Assembly: GCA_945952355.1 (NCBI GenBank)
Contig: CAMFIW010000270.1
Span: 1-5,037 of the forward strand
Source: an uncultured Phenylobacterium sp.
Lineage (GTDB): Bacteria > Pseudomonadota > Alphaproteobacteria > Caulobacterales > Caulobacteraceae
Direction: 5' to 3'
DNA length: 5,037 bases
Shown: positions 4,920 through 5,037 of the stretch, piece by piece
Layout: each line of letters opens with the position of its first letter
Position numbering within the stretch: the first letter of the stretch is position 1
Notes under the pieces: generated by a model
Told to the model about the DNA's origin: nothing
The model's input: only the letters and a program-made list of their open reading frames with translations
Databases searched by the model: none
Program-made: the position numbers and the translations under genes

Positions 4920-5037
4920 TTGAAAACCAAGTGCATGCGAGAGCGCCTTCTGGCCTCTTCGATGATCTGTGGCGTCGCGCTCGCGGCCGGCCACGCCTAT
5001 GCGGCCGACAACGCCACCGAAGTGACCGAAATCGTCG
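4920..5037 (+). CDS. TonB-dependent outer-membrane receptor, N-terminus (runs off right edge)
   Basis: Only 39 codons are visible. They read as a Sec signal peptide: a basic start (MKTKCMRERLL), a hydrophobic core (about residues 11-24, ending in GVALAAG) and a signal peptidase I site after HAYA or HAYAA. The mature protein would begin near ADNATEVTEIV. TEIV followed by a G at the edge matches the opening of a TonB box (usually EIVVTG), through which such receptors engage TonB for energy-driven uptake of iron complexes, vitamins or oligosaccharides across the outer membrane. TTG at 4920 is chosen because GGAGG lies nine bases upstream; the next start, ATG at 4935, would be 24 bases from that site. 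The signal peptide closely resembles those of Caulobacterales receptors. The substrate is unknown because the plug and barrel lie outside the window. Confidence 0.78.
   Translation, partial: MKTKCMRERLLASSMICGVALAAGHAYAADNATEVTEIV

Noticed and set aside
4920..4988. Lipoprotein signal at the Cys residues of the receptor N-terminus
   Set aside because: Neither Cys5 nor Cys17 is preceded by a lipobox, and a standard signal peptidase I site (AYA-A) follows the hydrophobic core.
4755..4994. A 79-codon minus-strand frame overlapping the receptor start
   Set aside because: It covers the AT-rich promoter region and is antisense to a well-supported signal peptide with a strong ribosome site.

Overview
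The window looks like chromosomal DNA of a GC-rich alphaproteobacterium, most likely of the Caulobacterales (Caulobacter/Phenylobacterium/Brevundimonas type). Three things support this: coding DNA with strong G/C third positions, a chemotaxis operon with a compact CheY-CheA-CheW-receptor order, and, at the right edge, the N-terminus of a TonB-dependent receptor whose signal peptide (RERLLASSMICG) and TonB-box start (TEIV) resemble the large Caulobacterales receptor families. The genus is inferred from general familiarity, not from a database search.

Left 80% (bases 1-4075, minus strand): one tightly packed chemotaxis operon, read right to left. The order is a small STAS-domain protein (GTG start at 4075), a single-domain CheY-type response regulator, a CheA histidine kinase, a CheW adaptor, and a methyl-accepting chemotaxis receptor that runs off the left edge after 291 codons. 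STAS/cheY and cheY/cheA each overlap by 4 bases (ATGA). cheA/cheW are 5 bases apart and cheW/mcp 16 bases apart. This spacing implies one transcript with translational coupling. The receptor senses a signal and, through CheW, controls CheA autophosphorylation on His46. CheA passes the phosphoryl group to CheY Asp52. The STAS protein is an accessory of unknown role. CheR and CheB are not in the window and may lie further left.

Bases 4076-4919: an 844-base divergent intergenic region with no gene I can support. It has abrupt composition blocks: about 75% GC at 4381-4620, then about 40% GC at 4641-4870. It contains several inverted repeats: a leader hairpin just before the STAS ribosome site, a 17-bp perfect dyad at 4242-4258 with a diverged relative at 4329-4345, and a 44-bp interrupted dyad at 4662-4705. 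A plausible sigma70-type promoter at 4805-4832 faces the receptor gene.

Bases 4920-5037 (plus strand): the first 39 codons of a TonB-dependent outer-membrane receptor. It probably starts at TTG behind a strong GGAGG, and a small hairpin and an 8-base direct repeat lie immediately upstream.

The genes are ordinary chemotaxis and outer-membrane transport families. I see no clear new system. The least explained DNA is the structured divergent spacer.
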